Positions 9,445 through 20,924 of a DNA stretch of 64,000 nucleotides are shown here, in pieces; within the stretch, counting starts at the first letter, position 1; every line of letters begins with the position of its first letter. Origin of the DNA: Posidonia oceanica. Its lineage: Eukaryota > Streptophyta > Magnoliopsida > Alismatales > Posidoniaceae. The DNA lies in NCBI GenBank assembly GCA_037176725.1, contig JAZBRS010000020.1, positions 57,378,001 to 57,442,000 of the forward strand, read 5' to 3'. The notes below the pieces were generated by a model that was given only the letters and a program-made list of their open reading frames with translations, did not search any database and was not told where the DNA came from. The translations under genes were made by a program, and so were the position numbers.

Positions 9445-10255
9445 TACCCCTACTAAGTTCAAGGCCGGAATCTTGAGAGAGAAAAGAAGTGAAGAAATTT
9501 TTGGAACTCACATACTCTTGAGATTAAAAATCTTAGAGAAGTGAGGTCCTTAAGAATTGAAAGAGAGAAGAGAGTTTTTGAAAGAAGGAGAGTCTTAGAA
9601 AAAGCTTGAGGATCCTCTTGTTGTTGTTGGCTTCATGCCAACACGGTTTGCACCTTGTGCATAGACAGAGGAGACACTATTTCGTTCAGTTCTCATTTTT
9701 TATTTCTGATATTACATGTTTAATTCCGTAGTATAATCAAGCATTTTTATTTCAAGTTCATATACTCTTAGCTAGGCATACATCTTTTTTAGTTGCAACC
9801 GGGGGAATCAAACCCCTCGGGTACGTATCTCACTACGTTTTCTTTACTTTCATTTCTACTAACTCTAGATAGATTACTACACATATTTATCCATTTTTAT
9901 ATTGTCTTGTTTGTTTTGCTTTGCTAACGTTTGTCATACAAGAAGGAAGAAGGAAGAAAGAGCTTACCGAGCACGGGCACCCTTGGGCAATGTTGACGTT
10001 GTCCTAAGGTAGCTGAACCCGCAACCACACTACATCTCCCCAAAGGCGTCTCGAGGGCCGGCGAAAGCGAACTGAGAGTGGTGATCAAATCGATTCCATC
10101 ACACGTGGAGTGACGGAGTCGAATACAAAGAAGGGGAACCTCGAGAAAGAGAAGATAGAGCGAGCAAAAGAGGGAGCCAAAAAGAAGCCTTCTTCTTCCC
10201 CAAGCCTCCCATCCTTCATCTTCATCACCTCGCTCACAAAAACCCCATATCCACA

Positions 10256-10276
10256 GTCTAGCGATCACGGTGGGAC
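10256..10276 (+). promoter_or_regulatory. Probable primer-binding site, diverged
   Basis: Directly after the 5' LTR comes GTCTAGCGATCACGGTGGGA. It aligns loosely with the Tat-type site GTGGCGACTCCGCTGGGG seen intact at 61611-61628 (shared GCGA, C and GGTGGG positions). The position is right but the match is weak. Confidence 0.45.
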
Positions 10277-10546
10277 AGCTAAAAGTGCCCCCGTGCATGG
10301 TAAGTAACCCTTTCTTTCTTCTTCCTCCTTCATTATTGACATTTTTAGTTTAGTGTAATTTCTTATTTTCTCGTATGATTTAAAGAAGCGACGAAATTCC
10401 TCGTAGTGTTTTGAGGCGTCGTAACTTTCTTTTCGTTTGTTTTCTTCGTGTCAATAACTGAAATCACCTCCCCCTTCTCTCTAGATTCTCGAGCGTGGAG
10501 GTGATCTGTAAAAATTGTTGTTTTTCTGAAAAAATACTGTCAGTAC

Positions 10547-10602
10547 GTTATACGCGTGATCTGGCGCATCTAACATTGGACGCTGCAATATCCACGTCTA
10601 AC
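10547..10602. repeat. Two abutting 28-nt inverted-repeat modules
   Basis: The units are 10547-10574 (GTTATACGC...GCATCTAAC) and 10575-10602 (ATTGGACGC...ACGTCTAAC). Confidence 0.8.
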
Positions 10603-11272
10603 GACTATTGAACAGAAACCCTTCTGTTTTAAAATTTCTTTTAGTTTTCTTTGTTATAACTGGCCCGAAGAACTGAGGTGTGAGGTGATCAGCTCTGCCA
10701 TAGGGACGGGAACAAAAAAATCACACCTTTCTTATATGACTTGCATGGCCCTCATTGGGAACTAAATTGCTTGTGTCATTTCTTGGGTTATATAAGTAAC
10801 CATCTAGATCTCAAGCACCTCTGTTGCAGGGACTTAGAAAAGGTACTTGTATGTCATTATCTTTCGCTAGGGGCCCTCCTTCTTCCTTGGCCTCTTGTGA
10901 AGGATAATTAGAACCTCAAGCCTTGACTTGTATTCCTCCTCCCCTTTTGGTGGTTTGTTTATTTCTTTTGTGTATACATACGTGAGTGACCCGATCAATC
11001 TCGAGTACGCTGGGCTCTACCTCTACAGGATAGGGACCGAAGTGTATTCAGACTCCCCCAGCATCCTCAGGAGTTGACGTAGGGGGTAGTACCAATCATA
11101 CTCACCCATCTTGTGAGGAGTCTTAGAAAATCCAAAAAAAAAGCCATACGTAAGCTTTAAGGAACCCAAAGAGCTACAATAGGTTTAAAACACTAATCTC
11201 AAAGCGAAAACCAAAATTAAAATCTTAAATCGCTGTTTGAAAGTGTTGCTGTGCAGTTATCTAAAACAGGGC

Positions 11273-11328
11273 ATTGGCCGCTGAAATTCCTGCGTATAAT
11301 GTTGCACGTAGCAGATTAAGCGTCTAAC
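11273..11328. repeat. Two abutting 28-nt inverted-repeat modules
   Basis: The units are 11273-11300 (ATTGGCCGC...GCGTATAAT) and 11301-11328 (GTTGCACGT...GCGTCTAAC). Confidence 0.8.
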
Positions 11329-11694
11329 ACATTCTCTGTGTGGCTGTATATCTTTAGCTCATTTGTGTCATTTGTTTGGCAGGGGAAGACATTGAAAAAC
11401 TCAAAACAGTGACAGTATCAGTTAGGGGAAACTCTGTTTATTTTTACTCTTTTTTCTGTATTAAAATTCTTGTAATTTCCCTTTCTTCGCACTTGTAATC
11501 CTTTAAAAAAGGAAAAAAGGAAAAGAAAAAAAGGAAAAAAGAGAAAAAGCAGAAAAAGAGCAAAAAAAAAGAGGAAAAGGAAAATCATCAAAAAAAAAAA
11601 AAGCAAAAATCAAAAAAAAAAAGAGAGTGAAAGGCTGAGAAAAAAAAGAAAGAAAAGAAGACATGAAAAGAGTTGGAGGGATACAACTGGGGAC

Positions 11695-11751
11695 GTTGAA
11701 CGCCTGACATCTTGCATCCAACGTTATACGCCTTACACTGAGGCGTATTAC
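11695..11751. repeat. Abutting 28-nt and 29-nt inverted-repeat modules
   Basis: The units are 11695-11722 (GTTGAACGC...GCATCCAAC) and 11723-11751 (GTTATACGC...GCGTATTAC). They end 35 bp before the gag start codon. Confidence 0.8.
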
Positions 11752-11786
11752 ACCCTAAAGCCAATTCCATCTCACAAGCTACAGCA

Positions 11787-13928
11787 ATGATGAATCAAAT
11801 CCATGAAGCTGATCAGTCAGAAAGAGAGAGGTCAGACTCAGCAAGTACCTCGGGAGAGGAGCCTACAATCTACCACCCAATCACCGGAGAAGTCTTAGAT
11901 CCGGATTCAATCCAGTATAGAGCTATGTACCAGTTCTTAAACGAAGAGACATCAGCCCAAACGAGGCCATGTCTAAACAACCTCCAGCAGCCACCCCACC
12001 TCGGTGAAGGACAACGAAGGCCAGATGCGGACCATCCCCCTGAAGATCTATACCCGGGACTAGATGGCAACCCACCGTCGGACACAAACCACCCAGGACA
12101 GGGCACAGCGCTCAACAGAGCATATAACTCAAGGGCCAACCCCTTGATTCAGGAACATAACTACATGCCACATGGCGAATACAAGGAAGGAGTCTATCTA
12201 AGACATCCCCGACCACCCCCGGCAGGCAATCAGCCTCGGCCGGATCATCATTACCACCAGGCATCTCCCTCGCGATACGAGTAGGTCGCGCCTCAACATT
12301 TCTACAACAGCTACCTCCATCAGCAGCAGAACCATCTGTCCTTCAATTCACATGTCCCGACCCCATCAGCCGGGATAACAAATTTGGATGAGATGAGGAA
12401 AATGCTCAGTGCATTAGGGGTACATACCCAGGCTCCGGCAAACTTTGACATGAGCTAGTTCCCCCCATTTAGATTACCTCCAGGTTTCAAGTACCCAAAG
12501 ACTCCCAAGTTCAATGGAACCACCAACCCACTCAGTCACCTGGTGCGGTTCCAAATGGAGTCAGTCCCCTATTTCCATGATTTGGGGCTTGTGGTACACT
12601 TGTTCTTCTACTCACTCGAAGGAGAGCCAATGGATTGGTTTCTCACTCTCTCCAAGGAAGACCTCAGCAACTTTGATAAAATCAGAGAAAGCTTCCTTAC
12701 AAAGTACCAGCACAAGATAGATCCAAAGCCAACCTTCCACGACCTAAGCAAGGAGGTCATGAAGCAAGGCGAAAGCTGGGTTACATTCGCCAACAGATGG
12801 CGGGAAATGGCAGCCAGATCAGGACTGACCATTCCAGAGAGACAAGTGGTCCAGACCCTCATTGCAAACACAACTGGACCAATGAAGAAGGGGCTAGTGA
12901 ATGCCTATTGCCCTAATGTTACGGCTTTGTATGAAGTGGCGGCCTTCGTTAAAGAAAACTTGCATGAATTCATGGAGGAGCCAAAGAAAAGCCAGAAAGC
13001 GCAAGTGGTAGAGGGAGTGATCGGAGTTGTCAATAAGATGAGCCCCGCACCCAGGCCATTCCATCAAAAGGCTATACTGGCTTCACAGCAGCCAACATGG
13101 AGCCACCCTCCTCCTCAGCAGCAAGCTTGGAGCCACCCTCCTCCTCAGCAACAGCCAACATGGAGCCACCCTCCTCCTCAGCAACAGCAAGCCTGGAGCC
13201 GCCCTCCTCAGCAGCAGCAGGCATGGAATAATCCTCCTCCTCAGCAGCAGATCCGCCCAATGTGGAATGCTCCCCGGTCGCAATGGACCAGGGGTAATCA
13301 AAATAGCCAAGCCAACAACCGAAATCCCCCCAACAACATTGGGAATGGGAGCGGTTATCATAATGTTCCCCCTCTAGTACCACGCAAAAAGGGAAAAAGA
13401 GACCATTACCCTCCTCTACCAGTCACACTGGCCGACATGTTCATAGAACTAGAAGAAGCAAAAGCGCTCGAATTCTCGCCAGTTAGGCCTGAATTGCCAA
13501 ATTGTGACCGGAACAAATACTGCCCGTTCCATGGAATGCATGGTCACAACATTAATGACTGCTGGACCTTCAGGGACATAGTCTATGACATGGTGGAGGC
13601 AGATGTGTTTGAATGGGATGTCCTGGTCAAAAGAGCCAAACAAAGAAAGCAGACAGGGACATCTCAACAGGTCTACAGCGACCCTCTCCCCAAGCATCAA
13701 GTCATGGCATTCTAGGACGAGCAATTTCCTAATCCATCAGAGGACTGGGACAACCATGTTGAACTAAAAGAGGACTGGGATAATCAAGCTAAACAATGGG
13801 GAACAATCTCAGATGATGACTGGGACAGTGAGGCAGATGAAGGACTAACAGTGAAGGAGCTCCTTAGCCAGTTCAACCTCACCGCAGTAGTGGAGGAGCC
13901 ACAAGAAGAAATGGAAGAAGAAAGCTAA
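11787..13928 (+). pseudogene. gag: Tat-lineage gag, interrupted by stops
   Basis: Structural (capsid/nucleocapsid) part of the 23.8-kb element polyprotein. The frame opens with ATGATGAATCAA at 11787 and stays in frame 0, but is interrupted by TAG at 12282, 12456 and 13713 and by TAA at 13926. The capsid-like core lies at about 12480-12990 (PKFNGTTNP, then WFLTLSKEDL and FLTKYQHK blocks, as in the retrotransposon gag family). A Pro/Gln/Ser/Trp repeat follows at 13083-13260 (SHPPPQQQ units). A CHHC knuckle lies at 13519-13563 (CPFHGMHGHNINDC, spacing CX2HX4HX4C), which is the Tat type. An acidic tail runs to 13928. Protease follows without a gap. There is no upstream Ogre-type ORF1. Confidence 0.88.
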
Positions 13929-14777
13929 GTTCAAAAAGCCAATCCGCAATTTGAACGGGAAAACATAGTCTTCAAGGATTCAGAGCTTCCACCCCCACAT
14001 AAGCAAGAGTTGCCACTAGTCATCACAGTGGGAATTAATGATAATGTGCTGCAAGGAGTATTGGTTGACACTGGAGCAAGCCGAAGCCTCAGTTCCCTCT
14101 CCACACTCCGGAGCTTGGGACTAAATGAGGGCGAGCTGGATAGGACTCCCTTTATGTGCACGAGGTTTGATCAGAAAGAAAAGTTGGCACTAGGGATAAT
14201 ACCCATGGAAATCACAGTCGGTCCTTTGACCAGTATCACTTCGCTGATCATTATGAAGGAGGAAGTCCTGGAGCCACTCATCCTAGGGAGGTCTTGGCTA
14301 GCAGAGGTCTGGGCTGTAGCATCTTCAGTTCACAAAATACTAAAATTCAAATACCAAGGAGCGGTTGTTAGCATTCCAGCCAATAGACCAGGGATTCTAT
14401 GCACATTCAAGATGCCAGAGCTACAAATTGCAACCCTTCGGGAAGAGGAGGAGTCACAACGTCTGCCATGGAGAAAATCACCGCTATGGGAGCCCAAGTT
14501 GCTGTCCCCACCAGTCTCCCCGATATTCAGAGCTGCAAGGCCACCATCAAGTCAGTTGCCGGCCCTCAGTACTTCAGTACTCCGAAGCACTACTACTCCA
14601 TCATCCCCAATCTTCCGAGTACCAACAAAGCAGCGAGCTAGGACCACAAAGCCACTAGAGCTTGGCGGATCTATATGGAAGGAGTCCATCTTCGCCTAGC
14701 CACTCAAGAAGGGAGCATCTAAAGGAAATGAGGCTGCTGCGCCCATCACCAGGGGAGGGAGGCTGTCAAATCGAATC
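13929..14777 (+). pseudogene. First aspartic protease domain of pol, plus decayed linker
   Basis: Retropepsin-like domain in frame 0. The motif LVDTGAS has its catalytic Asp codon at 14067, followed by a hydrophobic core and an LILGRSWL motif (about 14280-14300), the partner of the C-terminal retropepsin block. About 300 bp of linker follow, in which coding-like sequence switches frame (a +2-frame segment at about 14400-14640), then TAG at 14697. It resembles the domain at 15060-15450 closely enough to be a tandem duplicate. The DTGA active-site motif is intact here. Function as an active second protease is not implied. Confidence 0.75.
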
Positions 14778-15731
14778 ATGCCACCAGTAGAGCAACCAGA
14801 GCCGGTCAGACCTGAAGTAGGACCCGAATCGGCAGAATATGACATCCTAGAGCAATTAAAAAAGACGCAGGCCAGGATCTCGATCTATGACCTCATAAAC
14901 AGCTCAAATGAACACCGGAAAGCTCTGCTAGAAGTGCTAGAGAAGGCCCAAGTTGCCCCAGACATGCCAGCAGAGGACCTCCATATCATAGCTACAGCAG
15001 CCTTTGTAGAGCCAATCATTACTTTTGCTGATAGCGAGTTGGCACCAATAGAGAAGAGAAAAGCTCCATTGAATGTAACCATTTCTATAAACAATCACTT
15101 AATTTCTGAAGTGCTCATAGATACTGGTGCATCAATGAACATTTGCTCGTTGAATACAATACGAGCCTTGGGCGTGAATGAGGCCTCCTTAACCCCCATT
15201 GACATGACGATTGTCGGGTATGATGATAGCAAGAGAAAAGCACACGGCAAGTGGACCACAAAGATAGGGATAGGACCAACTCAGGTTCTAACCCAACTAA
15301 TCGTCATAGACGTCAATGTCCCATATCAGATCATCCTGAGGAGACAATGGCTGGACAGTCTAAAAGAAGTATCATCTCCTTGGCACCAATGCCTGAAATT
15401 TCCACACGATGGGAAAATCATCAAGATAGCAAGAGACATACCAGGTCAAGAAGCAGAGGCAAATGTGATATACCTGCCGCACCAGTTCAGTGTGCGAGAG
15501 AAGCTGACTCGGGCCAAAAAAGGCAAGAATGTAGTGTCTATGGTCGAGCTGAGGGACAAGTGGGCCAGGCCTAGGCTGTTTCACAAGAAGAGGGAACCCT
15601 CCAAAAGCAAAGGACCATCCATGAATGTAGGGTGGGAAATCATGAGAAGAATTAGCTACAAGAAAGGCCAGGGCAAAGGCCCAGAAGGAAAGGGAATGAA
15701 GGAGCCAGTGAAGGCTTGTGACAAAGAATGA
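14778..15731 (+). pseudogene. Second aspartic protease domain of pol
   Basis: Frame 0. The upstream region (YDILEQLKK...ISIYDLINSS...HRKALLEVLEKAQV) matches the segment that normally precedes protease in Tat polyproteins. It is followed by LIDTGAS with Asp at 15120, then the Tat-like blocks LGVNEASL, DMTIVGYDDS and QIILRRQWLDS. The last has R where G is usual in LGRPW. The frame ends at TGA 15729, where coding continues in the +1 frame. This is the position and context of the ordinary Tat protease, so the domain at 13929-14470 is the extra one. Confidence 0.8.
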
Positions 15732-16937
15732 AGGGGAGGACTCGGTTTTGACCAGTTCCCCGACGGACAAGGAAGAAGATCAAGAGGCAGACTCAGACCT
15801 CCTTAAGCACCTCATGGACAAATATGATGAGCAAACCAAGGCAGCCAAAGAGGAGACCATGGAGGTCAACCTAGGAACCGTCGAAGAGCCAAAACCAATA
15901 CTCATAAGTGCAAGCCTGAGCCCAAAAGAGCAGGAGGAAATGGTCCAAATTTTGAAAGAATTTGTGGATGTGCCGGCCTTCAAATACGAGGATATGCCTG
16001 GACTGCAATCAGCCCTAGTGGAACACCTACTTCCACTAAACTCTAGAACCAAACCCGTCAAGCAGAAGTTGAGGCGACAAAGGCCAAAACTCGTCCTCAA
16101 AGTCAAAGAAGAAATTGACAAGCTCCACAAAGCAAAATTCATCAGAGTGGTTGTGTACCCCAGCTGGGTCTCAAATATAGAACCAGTGGCCAAAAAGGAC
16201 GGGAAAATTCAGGTTTGCATTGACTATCGCAACCTCAACGCCGCCTGTCCCAAGATGACTTCCCTTTGCCACATATTGACTTGCTAGTGGACAATACAGC
16301 AGGATTTGAGATGCTATCTTTCATGGATGGATTCTCCGGTTACAACCAGATCAAGCTAGCAGAGGAGGACCAAGAAAAGACGTCATTCATCACACCATGG
16401 GGGACGTACTGCTACGTAGTCATGCCATTCGGTCTCAAGAACGCCGGCGTAACATATCAGAGAGCGATGATGGCCATCTTCCACGACATGATGCACGATT
16501 GCATGGAAGTGTTTGTTGATGACATCTTGTTCAAATAAAGAACAAGGGAGGCACACTTTGAGGCGCTAAGAAGGGTACTGAGCAGAGTAAGGCAATATCA
16601 GCTGAAAATGAACCCAAAGAAATGTGTGTTTGGGGTAACTGCCAGGAAGCTACTGGGCTTCATCATCAGCAAAAGAGGAATCGAGGTAGACCCACAGAAG
16701 GCCAGAGCAATAGCACAGATGCCTCCGCCCCGAAACATTAAGGAACTCAGAGGACTTATTGGCCGCTTACAATTCATCAGGAGATTCATCTCACAGCATG
16801 CAGATCGATGTAAGCCATTTTATGAGTTACTGAAGGGAGGAAGGGAATTCACCTGGGATGAGAAATGCCAGAAAGCTTTTGATGAACTCAAAGCATATCT
16901 CATGACTCCCCCAGTCTTGGCAGTACCTGTGCCAGGA
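15718..16937 (+). pseudogene. pol: Reverse transcriptase domain of pol
   Basis: RNA-dependent DNA polymerase. From 15718 to about 16253 the reading is in the +1 frame relative to gag, with the blocks EDMPGLQSALVEHLLP, PVKQKLRRQRPKL, YPSWVSNIEPVAKKDGK and CIDYRNLN. Near 16253 the frame is lost by a one-base deletion and returns to frame 0, with HIDLLVDNTAG, FMDGFSGYNQI, TPWGTYCYVVMPFGLKNAG and the active-site block VFVDDILFK. A TAA at 16536 follows the active site. Thumb and connection run to about 16930 (GFIISKRGIEVDPQKARAI, FIRRFISQ). FVDD in place of YVDD is within the Ty3/gypsy range. Confidence 0.92.
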
Positions 16938-17330
16938 AAGCCTTTGCTACTCTATGTGGCAGCCACTGCATCATCAATAGGGGTAGTGCTAGCTCAACAT
17001 GATGAGGATGGAAAGAAGGAAAAAGCTATCTACTATCTGAGTAGAACTTTCCTAGGTTATGAAGAGAAGTATACAGCCATAGAAAAGCACTGCTTGGCCT
17101 TGGTATGGGCATCTCAAAAGTTGAGACACTACTTCCTAGCCCATAAAGTCTGTTACATTGCCAAGATGGACCCAATCAAATATATGTTCGAGAAGCCAGC
17201 CCTCTCTGGAAAGTTGGCAAGGTGGCAACTCCTCCTCACTAAATTCGACTTGCAATATGTGTCCCAGAAGGCAGTCAAAGGGCAGGCCATTGCAGATCAC
17301 CTGGCAGAACTCCCATTAGAAGATTATCAA
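16938..17330 (+). pseudogene. First RNase H domain of pol
   Basis: Ty3/gypsy-type RNase H with the blocks KPLLLYVAATASSIG, KAIYYLSRTFLGYEEKY, EKHCLALVWASQKLRHY and GKLARWQLLLTKFDLQY, ending KGQAIADHLAELP. The first catalytic Asp position reads A. Weakening of this domain is usual in Tat elements, which carry a second RNase H. No stop lies inside this stretch. Confidence 0.85.
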
Positions 17331-17963
17331 CCAGTCCAAACAGACTTCCTCGATGAGGAGATACTGGAAATACAAGCCACCGAGTCTCCCACTCAACAAT
17401 GGACCCTCTACTTTGATGGAGCACTCAACAGACAAGGGGCAGGCATCGGAGTAGCACTTCTCACTCCGGAAGGAGTTCTCATTCCTCGAGCCGTATAGCT
17501 AAACTTCGCTGCAAATACCAATAATGTTGCAGAATACGAGGCCTTGATCCTCGGACTACGCCTAGCACTGGAGCTAGGGGCAAAGCGGTTGAAACTCATC
17601 GGAGACTCCTAGTTGGTTCTAAGAGAAATTCTGAACAAATATAGAACCCTCAACCCAAGGCTAGAAGAATACAAGGGCATTACATGCCTCCTATTGGCAC
17701 GGTTTCAGCAAGTGGTGTACGTCCACACCCTCCGGAGTCATAACCTACTAGCGGATGCTCTTGCTTCACTGGCTTCCTCAATCAAGTTCCCCATCAATAT
17801 CCAAGAGCAAACGATAATGGTTCAGCAACACGGGATACCTGCCATTGACTCAACTGAGCCATGGGCCGTGGAGCTTAGACAAAAAGTTGGGGAATCAAGA
17901 GTAGGCATGTTTGAAGTTTGCTACAACATAGAGGATGACGGGAACCCATGGTTCTTTGACATT
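17331..17963 (+). pseudogene. Second (archaeal-type) RNase H domain of pol
   Basis: The blocks WTLYFDGALNRQGAG (catalytic Asp codon 17415), NNVAEYEALILGLRLALELG (Glu) and LIGDS (Asp), then the closing HNLLADALASLAS, form the DEDD pattern of the additional RNase H that defines the Tat lineage. TAG stops at 17496 and 17610 interrupt it. Another TAG at 17964 separates it from integrase. The frame is unchanged (frame 0). Confidence 0.88.
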
Positions 17964-17966
17964 TAG

Positions 17967-19187
17967 AACTACATTCAAGACGGGATCTTCCCCGACTACG
18001 CAACTTCACAAGACAAGGAGGCAGTTCGGAGGATGGCTACAAGATACTTCATGAGAGCCAGGGTCCTTTTCAAAAGGTCCTTCAGCGGAATAGAGCTGCA
18101 CTATGTCACTTATGAGGAGGTTGAAGTTATCATCGGAGAAATGCATGAAGGCATATGTGGAGGACACATCAGTTCTCAATTCATGGCAAAAATGAAATTG
18201 CGCAGAGGATACTACTGGCCCACAATGGAGGCAGATTGCACAAATAAGGTGAGAAGGTGCAAGCCGTGCCAGATCCATGCAGATAGAATACATGCGCCAG
18301 CATCAGAGTTGAATCCGACTCAAGCAATGTGGCCCTTCTCTATGTAGGCATTTGATGTCGTCGGACCATTCGACACTGAAAAGCAGAATAGGTTCATCCT
18401 CACAGCCACTGAGTACTTCACCAAATGGGCTGAAGCGGAAGCATTCACCGAAATCAAAGCTTCAAATCTTTGCAAGTTCGTGCGGAAGAATATCATCTCA
18501 AGGTTCGGGATCCCAAAGAAATTGGTAGCAGACAATGACGCAATCTTCGTATCCCAAGACATCAAAAAGCTCTGTAAGAAGTTTAAGATCGATTTGCATC
18601 ATTCATCGCCCTATTACCTGCAAGGTAATGGGCAAGCTGAAGCTACTAATAAAACATTAATCCGAATCCTTAAGAAAACGGTAAAAGGAGCCAAGGGACA
18701 TGACTAGACAGATAAGCTAATTGATACCTTGAGGGCCTATCGAACCTCCATAAGAACGCCTACAGGCCAAACCTCGTTTGCACTTACTTATGATATGGAG
18801 ACGGTAGTCCCATTTGAGGTCATGGTCCCCTCATCCAGGATACAACTCGACAATGAGATAACTGCTGAGGATAAGAGACAATTATTAAGTCTACAGTTGG
18901 ATTTACTAGATGAGAAGCGGTTGCAAGCAGCTGAGCATGCACGCCTCTACCAAGAACGACTTGCAAGAGCATATAAGAAGAAAGTAATTGAACGTAAATT
19001 CAATATTGGTGAATGGGTGCTTAAAGAAATCTTTCCTCGCAAGCATGGGAAATTGAGACCAAATTGGAAAGGACCATACTTGGTGGTTGAGGCATATCCG
19101 GGCAATGCCTATTGTTTGGCCAGAGAGGATGGCACTAGGCTTGAATACCCCTGGAATGCACTGCATCTCAAAAGTTACTACCCTTGA
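17967..19187 (+). pseudogene. Integrase domain of pol
   Basis: The zinc-binding part has GHISSQFMAKMKLRRGYYWP and a C-X2-C pair (RRCKPCQIHA). The catalytic core has AFDVVGPFD (first Asp), LVADNDAIF (second Asp) and GNGQAEATNKTL (Glu), a complete DDE triad in sequence. TAG stops lie at 18345 and 18705. The C-terminal part (FNIGEWVL, GKLRPNWKGPYLVVEAY, YPWNALHLKSYYP) matches the Tat GPY/F-like end, with no chromodomain, and finishes at TGA 19185. Confidence 0.92.
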
Positions 19188-20634
19188 TATGCACACTGAG
19201 CCATTAGACTACCCGTGCTCAAGGGCCCTCTATTGTTGAAGCCTAGGAATCATGCCTTAGCCTCACCCCACAAACACCTTGTGGGAGAAGGAAAGGAAAT
19301 GGTCCCACACTGTGATAGAGGCAAATCATAAGGAGCCCCCTCCCAGTTCATGAATAACAAGTCTACACACATCCCTCGAGTCAGGCGCGTTACCCTAGTA
19401 CAAATTGGGTAGGCATCTAAGGCAAAACCTAGAAGCGTAGAAAAGAGGGGAGTGTACCAAATGAAAGAGTGTCTCGGTTCGTCATGGAACGAGTATCCAT
19501 TGACCGAGCACTCAGAAGGGGTGAGACTACTTGCCAAAGTACCTAGAAAAGGAAGCAAAAAAAGGTCAGAAAAGAAGGCAGCAAAGAAGCTATCCATGGG
19601 CAAGGAAAAAGAAAGAGAGTGGAAAAGACGGTAGCAAAGAAGCTGTCCAAGAGTCAAAAACTGAAAAGCTGGGGAATACTAAGCGCAGTAGGAATCAACC
19701 TTGAACTAGGAGGGGTTTAGGCTTCAAATCTTCAAGCCAACATCATAGGATAGGGCATGGACTTTCCTTCTACCCACATCCTGCACTGTACACTAAGAGG
19801 CAAGGGGCAAAGGCCTAGGTCTAGGGGCAGTTAGGTGCCGAAGCAAGCCTGTGGTATTTTCTAACTCTAAGATACACAAGGGACCAAACTGCCAAGGTTT
19901 TCCAACCATAAGGTCCCCAGTTTCCCAACTTCCTAGAGGATTTTTCATCTCCCATAAAATCAAAATTCCAAAAATTAAAAATCAAAAATCCAAAAGAAAT
20001 CAAAAATAAAAAATCCAAGAAATCAAAAATCAAAAATCCAAAAAAAATCAAAAATCAAAAATCCAAAAAAATCAAAATCAAATATCCAAAAAAAAATCAA
20101 AAATCAAAAGTCCAAAAAAATGATATAGTCAGAAATCCAAAAAAAATCAAAAATTAAAAATCCAAAAATAGTAAATAGGGTAAAATTTACCCAACCAACA
20201 TCATCTCATGAAACTGATAACAAGTAAAGGCCAGTGATGCGAAATCTAGGACATTTTACGACTCCGCGTCGTACTCGACCCCTCCTATTCAGGACGGTCG
20301 CTTGGTATTCACCTATGAGCTAAGACTGGGATCTCAAGAAGAGACAGTCCCTCGTTTGGCATATCATCTTTAGACAACAAAGCTGAGGCCAATACTTGTT
20401 ATTCAAAACCTAAGTTTCTCCATTGCATTAAGACTTCTTTCCCATTCATAGCATTAGGTTTGCTTAAAGTTATGCATTGTATATAGGTTGTTACCAAATG
20501 TTTTGTGACCATGCTGATTTCATAATGTTAAAGATGTTTCTAAGTTTTCAGAAGGCATTTTGGACTAGGGGCAATCATACCCTTAGATGGACTAACAAAT
20601 TTGCTAAGGTAATGCAGGAAAGCAGTTCAAGGGC
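19188..20634 (+). other. Non-coding spacer after integrase
   Basis: No domain is visible. A run of CAAAAATC / CCAAAAAA words at about 19960-20170 is low-complexity A-rich DNA. The rest is unique to my eye. It separates the sense polyprotein from the antisense genes. Confidence 0.6.
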
Positions 20635-20733
20635 ATTAAACGAGCAAATACCAGCGTCCAACGTTAGACGCGCCATCTAAAGCATTTAACGATCAACAGA
20701 GGGATGTTGGACGCCTGATATTCTGCATCTTAC
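20635..20733. repeat. Three inverted-repeat modules (28 nt each)
   Basis: The units are 20635-20662 (degenerate left arm, right arm GCGTCCAAC), 20663-20690 (GTTAGACGC...GCATTTAAC) and, after 15 bp, 20706-20733 (GTTGGACGC...GCATCTTAC). Confidence 0.7.
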
Positions 20734-20924
20734 GTTTTAACTGTGACTTAACTACAGATTTTGGACAGAGGGTCCTTGATCAAATACCAAAGCCACTAGG
20801 GAGTATTTCTAAACTCAGAACAGTCCAAAACACATGAACAAGGAGGAAAAATGAAATATATATATATATATTAACTCCCTTGAAAAGATACATGGTCCCT
20901 GAAATTAAAAATTATAATGACTGC

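Larger units (their letters stand above)
8845..10255 (+). mobile_element. 5' LTR of the 23.8-kb element
   Basis: It starts TGTAGATACCCC and ends CATATCCACA. It is colinear with 31235-32644 throughout. It contains five 28-nt modules in two groups and a TATA box at 9431. The terminus is the plus-strand equivalent of the TGTAGACACCCC ends of the minus-strand LTRs, so both groups share LTR-end recognition sequence. Confidence 0.9.
10277..11786 (+). other. Leader between 5' LTR and gag
   Basis: No coding domain is visible. The leader contains three module pairs (annotated separately) and an A/G-rich block at 11505-11660. Long untranslated leaders are usual for Tat elements. Confidence 0.6.
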
